DNA of 64,000 bases, taken from NCBI RefSeq assembly GCF_049243985.1, contig NC_135377.1, forward strand, positions 65,544,145 through 65,608,144, written 5' to 3'. Below are positions 37,101-59,053 of the stretch, one piece after another (within the stretch, counting starts at the first letter, position 1; each line of letters begins with the position of its first letter). This stretch comes from Paroedura picta. Taxonomy: Eukaryota > Chordata > Lepidosauria > Squamata > Gekkonidae. A model generated the notes under the pieces. The model was not told where the DNA came from. It made no database searches and worked only from the letters and a program-made list of their open reading frames with translations. Made by a program: the position numbers and the translations under genes.

Positions 37101-38889
37101 CTGCATGCAACATTCTTCTCTTGAGAGTTGGGAGGACAACTCCCTTCTGTAAACAAACAAACAAGTAAACAACTTTCTTAGGTTTCTGCAAACTCAGGTC
37201 TACAGAGGTATACTCTGTACCTGAAACTGACCCTCTTCTATCAATCCACATGGAGGCCAGCTTCAGTATTCAGTGTAGGATGAGGATGCTAAAAATTCCT
37301 CGTTGAAATTATCTTTTCCTTTTCAAAGGATTACAGTTTCCAGGATTTCTTGGCTATAAGCCATTATATTTAAACAGATCTGAAATGTATTTAAATGTAA
37401 AGCAATATCAGGGAGCAGAAGAGGCCCATATGTAGATGGTCATAGAAGAGATCAAGATGCCATCCAGCTTAGCAATGATTGTGCCACTCTGTAGTTCTAG
37501 AGGTAGAAATATATTTCACAAACCTTCTGCTTTTGATGGACCTTCAGGAACTGGGAGAAGGTCTTCTCTCAAGGCTTCTGTAACATCCGTAACACCCAAT
37601 GGTGTAGGATCTGTGGGTTCTTCTCTGTCTGTGTAGTAGGCAAAATAGGTTGACTCATAGTAACCAGCCGTGATTACTTCTGGATGATAAAGTTCGTGAT
37701 AGCTTGTGATGTAAGAGACACTTTCAGTTGTGGTGCTGAGACCTTCTCCTGATGCATGGCCATCAAAAACTGGGCTCCCCAGCTCTGATATAGGTGGATA
37801 TCCTTCAGTACCCTTGTCACCTGGAACATTTGGTTGAAACAAATACCACAAATGGGGCAAAAAACGGTAAAAGTATTCTGCTAGTTTTCAATGACCGATG
37901 ATTATGCTAGTTTCTGGGGAAATGATAATATCAGTCTAAATTATTAAAAAAAATCTAACTCCAGTACAGGGTTTCCAGGTCCCTCCTGGCCACTGGTGGG
38001 AAGAAGGGAGGTACGGATTTGGAGATGGAGCCTGGAGTGGACAGGGCCCTCAGTGGGGTACAAGGCCACAGAGTCCACCCTCCAAACTGGGCTTTCTCAA
38101 CCAGGGTTTCATGAGACCCTGGGGTTTCTTGATGGCTCTGGAAAGGTTTCCTGAATGGGTGGGAGTTATTGAATTTTTAATATATATTTTAAATTTGTTA
38201 AACATTGATCAGGTGATATGATTATGTATGGTCGTATGGGGATGGATACGGAGAACAAATGGCCTTTGTAATGGCAGAGATATCCTTTTCGGACCAACCC
38301 ATGGACTGAGAAGGAGGTACCTGAGTCATATCCAGAAAGACCTTGTCCCACAACATGACCTGGCTCCAGAGCAAAGCTCAAGAAGGCAAGGGCCAATTTC
38401 CATCTCAGAGGGGGAAACTGAGAAGAGAAAGAACGCCTTATTAGGAAATGGTAAATTAGAATGGTTAGTAGCATAAGACGATGCAAAACAAGGAGGGGGG
38501 GAATCTGGTACACAAGTTATGTTTTCGTTTCTTTATCATATTGCTGTTCTACCTTCCCTACAAATAGCTTCATCAGGACATAGAGGATCTAAAAATCACC
38601 ATTGGCAAGCCATCTACTCCTGGTAATGTTTGTTGTCACTATTCAGTCATGATGTTTCTCTCTGCTAAATGTCACTAGTATTCACCAAATGAACATGGTT
38701 GTGACTTCCACTGAAAATCTGAAATGAGAAATGGTACCATACCTTTGCATTCGAGTCTTCCATATCTTTCAGACCGTTGAACCCCTTCAATAAGTATTGT
38801 CCTCTTATGATCCAGAAGTTTCAGAAACTCAATTTGCGCAGCTTTTATCTCTTGCCTTTTTGTAGCCGTGTATTCCGCCTTCCTTCGTT
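12919..38889 (-). CDS. Unnamed FACIT-like collagen with TSPN domain (22 exons recognised)
   Basis: Secreted extracellular-matrix collagen by architecture. N to C: a basic helical exon (38,743-38,889), a Tyr/acidic exon (37,524-37,820), a TSPN domain (35,429-35,540 and 33,915-34,299), 14 Gly-X-Y exons (29,065 down to 18,333, about 267 residues), a cysteine-bearing non-collagenous exon (17,045-17,221), and three exons with a second short helix and a CEPNDCG tail ending at TAA 12,919-12,921. Splice sites are GT-AG except one GC donor. The LCRAVILAH...IRYRCASAC segment and the short C-tail recall the FACIT subgroup around COL21A1, from memory, but I see no von Willebrand A domain. First exon or exons and the end of the TSPN domain were not found. 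The frame is open throughout, so the gene looks functional. I cannot give a symbol. Confidence 0.85.
13640..14760 (-). mobile_element. L2-like non-LTR retrotransposon fragment
   Basis: On the - strand the translation contains YADDTQLYL (reverse transcriptase YADD box) and, in a second frame piece, [28 protein letters not shown], the usual region after the RT fingers and palm. Related copies lie at 42,510-42,905 and 62,770-63,730. The frame is broken at least between 14,254 and 14,300, and a MITE interrupts it at 13,860-13,981. Confidence 0.8.
13860..13981. mobile_element. Palindromic hAT-type MITE with 8-bp target duplication
   Basis: The 122-bp element is nearly a perfect palindrome (CAGGGTGGTCAAGC... 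to ...TTGACCACCCCTG, with ACTACAATTCCCATGAG in each arm). It is flanked by the direct repeat CTTTAAGG at 13,852-13,859 and 13,982-13,989. Eight-base duplications are the hAT signature. It sits inside the L2-like LINE. Confidence 0.92.
14765..14962 (-). repeat. tRNA-derived SINE with Bov-B-like tail family, truncated
   Basis: Read on the - strand: GAGCCTCTTGTGGCACAGAG, then GGGAGTTCGATCCCAGCAGC (tRNA B box), then the GGTTGACTCAGCC segment. It ends at a C9/G10 region near 14,770-14,808. Same family as 18,002-18,282, 34,386-34,515 and 58,855-59,053. Confidence 0.75.
15387..15464 (-). CDS. Collagen exon: [18 protein letters not shown]...
   Basis: 78 bp, phase 1 in and out, acceptor TCAG and donor CAG|GTAAAA. 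Gly-X-Y with a one-residue slip at GELGTGLPG, ending GHQGVTG. Confidence 0.92.
15465..15750 (-). other. Collagen intron
   Basis: Short intron of 286 bp with no recognised repeat. Confidence 0.8.
15751..15841 (-). CDS. Collagen exon: [13 protein letters not shown]...
   Basis: 91 bp, phase 0 in and phase 1 out, acceptor AAGCAG and donor CAG|GTAAGG. Ten uninterrupted Gly-X-Y triplets ending GADGEP plus the split Gly. Confidence 0.92.
15842..17044 (-). other. Collagen intron with one Sauria-type SINE
   Basis: 1.2 kb. Contains a CA run near 16,347 and a SINE at 16,703-16,945. A stretch at 16,560-16,680 resembles the dispersed ATCTCC.. TGGATCCACATTCC repeat family seen elsewhere. Confidence 0.75.
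16703..16945 (-). repeat. Sauria-type SINE
   Basis: Reverse-oriented: CCTTCCTCTCCCCTCAACGG, ACACCCTGTGAGGTAG, then GGTCACCCAGCTGACTGC and a decayed tRNA head. This is the common family of the window. Confidence 0.8.
17045..17221 (-). CDS. Collagen exon with cysteine-bearing non-collagenous domain
   Basis: 177 bp, phase 0 both sides (TTCTAG acceptor, AAG|GTGAAT donor). It leaves the helix after GPGMPDG and encodes [20 protein letters not shown] then [15 protein letters not shown], then returns to [15 protein letters not shown]. The pattern C-x3-I-x-A ... RxRC-x2-C resembles the non-collagenous segment between COL2 and COL1 in FACITs, which anchors chain registration and interchain disulfides. 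Three cysteines are visible. Confidence 0.93.
17672..17897 (-). repeat. Sauria-type SINE
   Basis: Reverse-oriented copy: GAGGTTTTTATACCCC at the tail side, TTGTGAGGCAGGTGGGGCTG, and GGTCACCCAGC... to ACCACACCATGCTGGCTC head. Confidence 0.85.
18002..18282 (-). repeat. tRNA-derived SINE with Bov-B-like tail, near full length
   Basis: Reads GAGCCTCTTGTGGCACAGAG ... GGGAGTTCGATCCCAGCAGC ... GGTAATGACTGGGGAAGGCA ... GGGTCAGACATGACCCGGTG ... GGGGATACCTTTACCTTTA on the - strand. The GTCAGACATGACCCGG tail resembles the GTCGGACACGACTGAG end of Bov-B LINEs. Confidence 0.8.
18333..18479 (-). CDS. Collagen exon: long Gly-X-Y exon (49 codons)
   Basis: 147 bp, phase 0. Begins [17 protein letters not shown] and ends GSRGPPGPQ, donor CAA|GTATGT. 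No interruption in the Gly-X-Y pattern. It precedes the cysteine-bearing exon. Confidence 0.93.
19052..19325 (-). repeat. Sauria-type SINE, near full length
   Basis: Reverse-oriented: GAAGAAGAAGTG tail, TTTATGCTGCTTTTCTCTAC, CACCCTGTGAGGTGGGTGAG, ATTCCTGCTCGGTCAGAACA, GCATGTGGGGGAGTGCAGAA, ending with head CTAACCACTTTACCAAGC. Belongs to the same subfamily as 23,905-24,190 and 34,760-35,023. Confidence 0.9.
19392..19424 (-). CDS. Collagen exon: [11 protein letters not shown] (33 bp)
   Basis: Phase 0, acceptor GACAG, donor CAG|GTATGA. Eleven residues; the incomplete last triplet GQ is completed by K at the start of the next exon (18,479). Confidence 0.88.
19529..19573 (-). CDS. Collagen exon: [15 protein letters not shown] (45 bp)
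   Basis: Five Gly-X-Y triplets, phase 0, acceptor CCCAG, donor AAG|GTAAAG. Confidence 0.92.
19876..19911 (-). CDS. Collagen exon: [12 protein letters not shown] (36 bp, GC donor)
   Basis: Four Gly-X-Y triplets, phase 0, acceptor ATTCAG. The donor reads AAG|GCAAGT, a GC-AG intron that otherwise fits the U1 consensus perfectly. Confidence 0.85.
19912..20904 (-). other. Collagen intron
   Basis: About 1 kb. 20,610-20,817 resembles the TIR-bearing GGGTTGCCAG repeat family (ends CCTGGCAACCCTAG). The rest is not recognised. Confidence 0.75.
20640..20817. mobile_element. Partial copy of GGGTTGCCAG-TIR MITE
   Basis: Contains GACATCATCAACATGCCTAT and GTCACTTCTGGATGA as at 27,240-27,350 and ends with the terminal motif CTGGCAACCCTAG. 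Confidence 0.55.
20905..20976 (-). CDS. Collagen exon: [19 protein letters not shown]... (72 bp)
   Basis: Eight Gly-X-Y triplets (24 codons), phase 0, ending GRKGQR; acceptor CTTTAG, donor AGG|GTAAAG. Confidence 0.93.
21120..21355 (-). repeat. Sauria-type SINE
   Basis: Reverse-oriented: TTCTTTATATTCTGCTTTTC, AAAGTGGCTTACAGCTGCCA, CATGGTCACCCAGCAGGCTT, GGGGAATCAAACCTGACC. Confidence 0.85.
21455..21508 (-). CDS. Collagen exon: [18 protein letters not shown] (54 bp)
   Basis: Six Gly-X-Y triplets, phase 0, acceptor TTGCAG, donor GTG|GTAAGA. Confidence 0.93.
21509..22079 (-). other. Collagen intron
   Basis: 21,640-21,850 contains the dispersed family with CAGAGTTGGCAACCCTGG and GGGTTGCCAGGTCTGG; otherwise unrecognised. 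Confidence 0.7.
22080..22133 (-). CDS. Collagen exon: [18 protein letters not shown] (54 bp)
   Basis: Six Gly-X-Y triplets, phase 0, acceptor TTTTAG, donor AAG|GTAAAA. Confidence 0.93.
22134..22941 (-). other. Collagen intron
   Basis: About 0.8 kb. CAGCTGGTCTAAAAGGATGT near 22,690 and the following text look like decayed LINE sequence; no exon seen. Confidence 0.6.
22942..22995 (-). CDS. Collagen exon: [18 protein letters not shown] (54 bp)
   Basis: Six Gly-X-Y triplets, phase 0, acceptor TTGTAG, donor AAC|GTATGA. Confidence 0.92.
23590..23634 (-). CDS. Collagen exon: [15 protein letters not shown] (45 bp)
   Basis: Five Gly-X-Y triplets, phase 0, acceptor ATTTAG, donor AAG|GTACAA. Confidence 0.92.
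23905..24190 (+). repeat. Sauria-type SINE, near full length
   Basis: AGAGCCAGTTTGGTGTAGTG head, GTTAGATTCTGCGCTCCCCC (B box region), CAGGGTGTCTGTTGTGGGGA, GCTTTGAGCCTCCTTCGGGT and an (TTC)5 tail. tRNA-derived 5' end and microsatellite tail fit the Sauria SINE description. Confidence 0.92.
24330..24480 (-). repeat. 5S-derived SINE fragment
   Basis: GTGGTTTGCCATTGTCTTCC and GAGGTCTTCTAGCCAAATAC are the reverse complement of the box C and body of the copies at 47,255 and 54,440. Confidence 0.65.
25000..25306. mobile_element. hAT-type MITE with 8-bp target duplication
   Basis: Starts CAGGCTTTCTCAACCAGAGT and ends GTTAAGAAAGGCAG, imperfect inverted ends. Flanks are TCCTATGA (24,992-24,999) and TCCTATGG (25,307-25,314), 7 of 8 identical. 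A partial relative lies at 38,088-38,228 and another at 57,485-57,600. Confidence 0.85.
25620..25673 (-). CDS. Collagen exon: [18 protein letters not shown] (54 bp)
   Basis: Six Gly-X-Y triplets, phase 0, acceptor TTCAAG, donor ATG|GTAAAT. Confidence 0.92.
26362..26406 (-). CDS. Collagen exon with two glycine gaps: [15 protein letters not shown]
   Basis: 45 bp, phase 0, acceptor ATACAG, donor AAG|GTAAAT. Two of the five triplets start with D and A instead of G (GAT, GCC where GGT, GGC would be expected), so the helix is interrupted here. This could be a natural FACIT imperfection. Confidence 0.85.
26895..27110. mobile_element. Partial copy of GGGTTGCCAG-TIR MITE
   Basis: Begins TTAGGGTTCCAGGTCC and shares GTAGAATTACC, CTTTGTGGGCAAAACCTC and AAACTAGAGCA with the next copy; lacks its 3' end. 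Confidence 0.65.
27111..27485. mobile_element. GGGTTGCCAG-TIR MITE, complete copy
   Basis: TAGGGTTGCCAGGTCTG at the left and GGGGACTGGCAACCCTA at the right form terminal inverted repeats of about 11 bp. Internal length about 375 bp, no coding capacity. Confidence 0.75.
27753..27806 (-). CDS. Collagen exon: [18 protein letters not shown] (54 bp)
   Basis: Six Gly-X-Y triplets, phase 0, acceptor TTTCAG, donor AAG|GTATTT. Confidence 0.92.
28161..28214 (-). CDS. Collagen exon: [18 protein letters not shown] (54 bp)
   Basis: Six Gly-X-Y triplets, phase 0, acceptor TCACAG, donor ATT|GTTAAG (weaker GTTAAG donor). Confidence 0.92.
28780..28970 (+). repeat. tRNA-derived SINE (third family)
   Basis: TGATTGCAGCAGGTCCCAGG, TTCTATCCTGAGCATCTCC (B box), AAGACCTCTGCCTAAGACCC and ACTGACCTTGATAGACAG. 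Same order of words at 39,745-39,925. Confidence 0.75.
29012..29065 (-). CDS. First recognised Gly-X-Y exon: [18 protein letters not shown]
   Basis: 54 bp, phase 0, acceptor GACAG, donor ACG|GTAAGT. It is the most N-terminal collagenous exon found. An exon completing the TSPN domain should lie between it and 33,915. Confidence 0.93.
30726..30861. mobile_element. Palindromic hAT-type MITE
   Basis: 136-bp near-perfect palindrome, CAGGGGTAGTCAACCTGTGG... mirrored at the right end, with GGACTACAATTCCCA in both arms. Flanks CCCTAAGA (30,718-30,725) and CCCTAGGG (30,862-30,869) agree in 6 of 8 bases. Related to 13,860-13,981. Confidence 0.88.
31807..31820 (+). promoter_or_regulatory. CTCF-like motif CCACTAGAGGGAGC
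   Basis: Agrees with the CTCF core (CCACTAGGGGGCGC type) at all but about two positions. Binding is not shown by sequence alone. Confidence 0.45.
32420..32695 (+). repeat. Sauria-type SINE
   Basis: AGCCAGCTCCATGTAGTGGT head, GGTTTGATTCCCCACTCCTC (B box), CACAGGGTGTCGGTTGTAGG, AACCCAACTCTTCTTCTTC tail. Confidence 0.9.
33915..34299 (-). CDS. Collagen exon: main part of TSPN domain (128 codons)
   Basis: 385 bp, phase 2 in and 0 out, acceptor TTCTAG and donor GTG|GTAAGA. Encodes [19 protein letters not shown], then [40 protein letters not shown] and [16 protein letters not shown]. The WHKVAL and xxxDC motifs are diagnostic for thrombospondin-N-like laminin-G folds in FACIT and fibrillar collagens. 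The domain end lies on an exon not found. Confidence 0.95.
34386..34515 (-). repeat. tRNA-derived SINE with Bov-B-like tail, 3' part
   Basis: TAAAGGTAAAGGTATCCCCT, CACCGGGTCATGTCTGACCC and TGACGCCCTCCAGC on the + strand match the tail half of 18,002-18,282. Confidence 0.8.
34760..35023 (+). repeat. Sauria-type SINE, full length
   Basis: TCAGTTTGGTGTAGTGGTTA head through CATATAAGAACCAACTC; continues directly into a greatly expanded TTC tail. Confidence 0.92.
35024..35154. repeat. (TTC)n / (GAA)n microsatellite, about 43 units
   Basis: 131 bp of uninterrupted TTC on the + strand, so GAA on the sense strand of the collagen gene. It is the expanded tail of the SINE just before it. Confidence 0.98.
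35429..35540 (-). CDS. Collagen exon: start of TSPN domain
   Basis: 112 bp, phase 1 in and 2 out, acceptor TCCTAG, donor CAG|GTATGA. Encodes [20 protein letters not shown] then [16 protein letters not shown]. The DLLEEL...AYQLG pattern is the usual first strand-helix part of TSPN domains. Confidence 0.93.
35541..37523 (-). other. Collagen intron with pyrimidine-rich minisatellite
   Basis: About 2 kb. 35,950-36,130 carries a dispersed GGAGAAAATGGCTGCTTC-type repeat; 36,690-37,105 is a minisatellite. No exon seen. Confidence 0.75.
36690..37105. repeat. Pyrimidine-rich minisatellite, about 9-11 diverged units
   Basis: Recurrent core TTCCAGCTCATGGGGCTCCT followed by CCTCCTCC spacers of varying length, roughly 35-60 bp per unit. 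The purine-rich strand is the collagen sense strand. Confidence 0.85.
37524..37820 (-). CDS. Collagen exon: tyrosine-rich acidic region (99 codons)
   Basis: 297 bp, phase 1 both sides (TTCCAG acceptor, AAG|GTTTGT donor). Starts [20 protein letters not shown], then a segment with nine tyrosines in about 30 residues ([30 protein letters not shown]), then [20 protein letters not shown]. It resembles the Tyr-rich acidic variable regions beside TSPN domains of fibrillar collagens, where tyrosines are sulfated, but here it comes before the TSPN domain. No homology to a named family recognised. Confidence 0.88.
38088..38228. mobile_element. Partial hAT-type MITE
   Basis: GGGCTTTCTCAACCAGGGTT, CCCTGGGGTTTCTTGATGGC and GATCAGGTGATATGA match the left half of 25,000-25,306. 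Confidence 0.75.
38743..38889 (-). CDS. Collagen exon: basic helical segment (49 codons)
   Basis: Donor AAG|GTATGG at 38,743/38,742; acceptor CACAG gives a right end of 38,889 and a symmetric phase-1 exon. An alternative acceptor GACAG would end it at 38,894. Encodes [20 protein letters not shown], then [20 protein letters not shown] and RYGRLECKG, which joins in phase to the next exon. It looks amphipathic and helical with one Cys. It cannot be the first coding exon because no start codon or signal peptide is present. Confidence 0.7.
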
Positions 38890-39214
38890 CTGTGCTGTCT
38901 CGGGTTTAGTGAAGCAGGACGACCCTTTCTGTTTGGTTTATATTTATTTCTATCCATCCAATGACACATTCTGATCCCAGGGTGCTGCAAATATCTTCAA
39001 GGAATCCCACAGTAGTGAGAAATATGTGACTCCATGCTCAGACAGCTTCAGTTCCCCCTGGCACAGTACTGCGGCCCAATTTCTCACCATTCCTCTACCA
39101 ATCCAGCAAGTACTACCTGTTGGATGGCTTTACAAGTATGCACCACTTCTTCGTCTCCCCTGACTTACTCTTTGGACTATTACTTCAGCTGCCTTTGATC
39201 TGAATGCTGTTTCT

Positions 39215-39385
39215 GTTCCTAGTGAGGTATGTGGGGCTGAGAAAGTTCAAACAGAACTGCTCTGTGAGAATAGCTCTAAGAGAACTGTGACTGGCCCTGG
39301 GTCACCAAGCTGGCTGTATTTGGAGGAATGGGGAATCAAACCTGGGTTTTGCCCCTCTTAACTACTACTCCATGCTGACTCATAT
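39215..39385 (-). repeat. Sauria-type SINE, partial
   Basis: AGTGAGGTATGTGGGGCTGA, GGGAATCAAACCTGGGTTTT and a decayed head CTACTACTCCATGCTGACTC, reverse-oriented. Confidence 0.7.
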
Positions 39386-39559
39386 GTCTGCTTGTTCAAT
39401 ATGGTCTTTTACATATGTTTAAAAATATTTAATGTGGTTACAGTTGTTATGCTGCTTTTTAGATATGTGTGGCATATTGTGATTAAGACAATTGTCCCTC
39501 AAAATCAGTTGGATATAACAGTGACTCAGAGACTGTTTTGCAATAAAGTGGATTGGGGG

Positions 39560-39735
39560 TTTATAGCAGCAAAGACATTCCCCCTGTGTGGTAGGTGGGG
39601 CCAAGAGAGCTCTGGCAGAACTGTGCCTGGCCGAAGGTCATCTAGCTGGCTGCATGTGGAGGAGAAGTGGGGAATCAAACCCTGTTCTCCAGATTAGAAG
39701 TTGCCACTCTTAACCACTACACTACACTGGCTCAA
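39560..39735 (-). repeat. Sauria-type SINE, partial
   Basis: GTAGGTGGGGCCAAGAGAGC, GGAGAAGTGGGGAATCAAAC, AACCACTACACTACACTGGC, reverse-oriented. Confidence 0.75.
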
Positions 39736-39744
39736 AGGAGTTCT

Positions 39745-39925
39745 TATCACTAAGACTCAGTGGCAGCACATCTGGTTGGCATGAAGAAGGTCTCAGGTTC
39801 AAGTCACAGCATGTGCAGTTAAAAGGATCAGAAAGACCTCTGCCTGAGACCCTGGGGAACCACAGCCAGTCTGAGCAGTTAATTGACTGCTGGTCTGACT
39901 CAGTATAAAGCAGCATCATGTGTCC
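39745..39925 (+). repeat. tRNA-derived SINE (third family)
   Basis: GTCTCAGGTTCAAGTCACAG (B box), AGACCTCTGCCTGAGACCCT, GTCTGACTCAGTATAAAGCA. Same family as 28,780-28,970. Confidence 0.75.
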
Positions 39926-40954
39926 AATGATACAGGATTAGTGGGTGGTGTTTCCAGAGCAGAGCATGTGGCTCTTAGATACATAATGTTTTTGAACAAA
40001 ACTAGCTATGGTCTACTCCTATGGCTTGTTCCTTTTAAGAGCACATTTTGATTCTATATTTGCTGTCTGGCAATATGGTTTTGTCTAACTGTATGAGCTG
40101 GAAAGTTGTATTCAGAATGGATCATGGTTTCTAAGGTTTCAAAGGCAGCTCCACAAGAGCGTATTACATTATTCTAGCTAGGATGACAGAAAGCCATGCA
40201 CAACTGTGGCCGGATTTGTCCCTGGCCGCATCTAAATTTAGCCTTAACACTTATGACTCCTGTATGGATGCAGGCCTCCAGGTGGGGTCCAGAAAGAAGT
40301 CCAGTTGGGCCCACAATATACCCAAATGGCCTTAATTTATCTTGGGACTCATCCTGTTTCTTGTAAGTGTGTAGAAATTAATTATAATTACTAGCACATA
40401 GGCTCTTTAAGAACATTGTAACTGTGTGCAGCTGTGATGTACCTTTTCCATGGGGAATGGTTTTATTGGTAATGACTGAAGGAAAGGGTTGAGACCTGCT
40501 TGACAAGTTGGAGTATTGAAGGGTCTCCAAAAGCATCGGAGCAGATGGCCACATTGAGACAATGAATAGGGCTACTGATATTATATGGGTTTTTAATAAT
40601 TTTCAGTCCTATTTTTCAGTGTGAATGTATGACTCATGGATACCCATTGATAGGAAGGTGCACAAATTATACTACCTTGGAGGTATGTAAAATAATAACA
40701 ATAACAATAACAATAAATGAGAGTGGCTATTAATATGTTTATTTAACAGTACTGGAAATATAATTGTGTTTTCTTTGACTATTTAAGGAGCATGACGGAC
40801 AAAGATGTGAGCATTAAAAATGAATATTAATCCATTTTGGTTATTGCCTGTTTGGATTTTAGCATTTGATCTCCAATAAGGACAGAAATAAACTGAACGG
40901 TTGAGATTTATTGTTATTGTTTAGCCATATCTTCAGACCTTTTCTTCATTTTTA

Positions 40955-41125
40955 GTCTCCAGATGGGACTTGGTGACCCCTCCCCCCGGAATTACAGCCC
41001 ATTTCCAGATTTCCCCTGGAGAAAATGGATGTTTGGAGGGAGGACTCTGTGACACTGTACCCCACTGAGATCTCCCTCCTCCCCAAGCTCCATCCCCAAA
41101 TCGCCAAGAGTTTCCTAACCTGACA
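40955..41125. repeat. Dispersed repeat, ATCTCC/GGAGAAAATGG family
   Basis: GATTTCCCCTGGAGAAAATG, ACCCCACTGAGATCTCCCTC and CCAAGCTCCATCCCCAAATC recur near 35,990-36,110 and 55,660-55,820. Class unknown to me. Confidence 0.5.
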
Positions 41126-41198
41126 ACGCTACCCACCATCCCCCGACGGAGCACGGTCGCTACTCCCGAGCCCCCTAAAGCTGCAGGATGCAGAGCAC

Positions 41199-41214
41199 AC
41201 TACAAGGGGGCGCT
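41199..41214 (+). promoter_or_regulatory. CTCF-like motif ACTACAAGGGGGCGCT
   Basis: AAGGGGGCGCT is the invariant core of CTCF sites. It lies 110 bp upstream of the start codon at 41,324, facing right. Confidence 0.5.
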
Positions 41215-41323
41215 AGATATAGAGAACAAAAGAGAAAGCTGGCGATTTCACGCAGGCTCGGTTGTAAGTTTCAGCCTCAGGATTGGAAAATCTGTTTGGT
41301 GGAGTCCTGCTGCTGAGTTTGCA

Positions 41324-58575
<17,252 letters not shown>

Positions 58576-58854
58576 GTCAGTGCTGGTGTGTTGGTTTGTT
58601 TAGACAAATATCTGCACAAGCAGCTATCAGTCCAATGGAGTTTGGGTTGCTACAAGCCTATGTACAGTTGTGTTTCCATTTTGTAATGCTGTAAAAGCCA
58701 ATTTGGATCCCCCATTGGGGAGAAAGTCTTGAATAAATAAATGTTGGCAAGGGCAATCAATTTCTAAAGGTGCACAACAATATTCAAGATCACTGTTGTT
58801 AAAAGTATTCCAAGAAGTGAGTCATGAGACTCCTATTTTTGAGAGTGTAGGTAG

Positions 58855-59053
58855 GCACCAAGGTTGACTCAGCCTTCCATCCTTCCGAGGTCGGTAAAAT
58901 GAGTACTCAGCTTGCTGGGGGGTAAACGGTAATGACTGGGGAAGGCACTGGCAAACCACCCTGTATTGAGTCTGCCATGAAAACGCTGGAGGGCGTCACC
59001 CCAAGGGTCAGACATGACTCGGTGCTTGCACAGGGGATACCTTTACCTTTAGG
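58855..59053 (+). repeat. tRNA-derived SINE with Bov-B-like tail
   Basis: AAGGTTGACTCAGCCTTCCA, GGTAATGACTGGGGAAGGCA, GGGTCAGACATGACTCGGTG, GGGGATACCTTTACCTTTA. The tRNA head is missing. Confidence 0.82.

Larger units (their letters stand above)
38890..41140. other. Collagen 5' region / divergent intergenic segment
   Basis: About 2.25 kb. Should contain the collagen signal-peptide exon and promoter, which I could not identify. Holds SINE pieces (39,215-39,385; 39,560-39,735; 39,745-39,925) and a dispersed repeat at 40,955-41,125. Confidence 0.6.

Noticed and set aside
36367-37168. Overlapping Ser/Pro-rich open frames on the + strand
   Set aside because: Explained by the pyrimidine-rich minisatellite; no splice or start context, and it lies inside a collagen intron.
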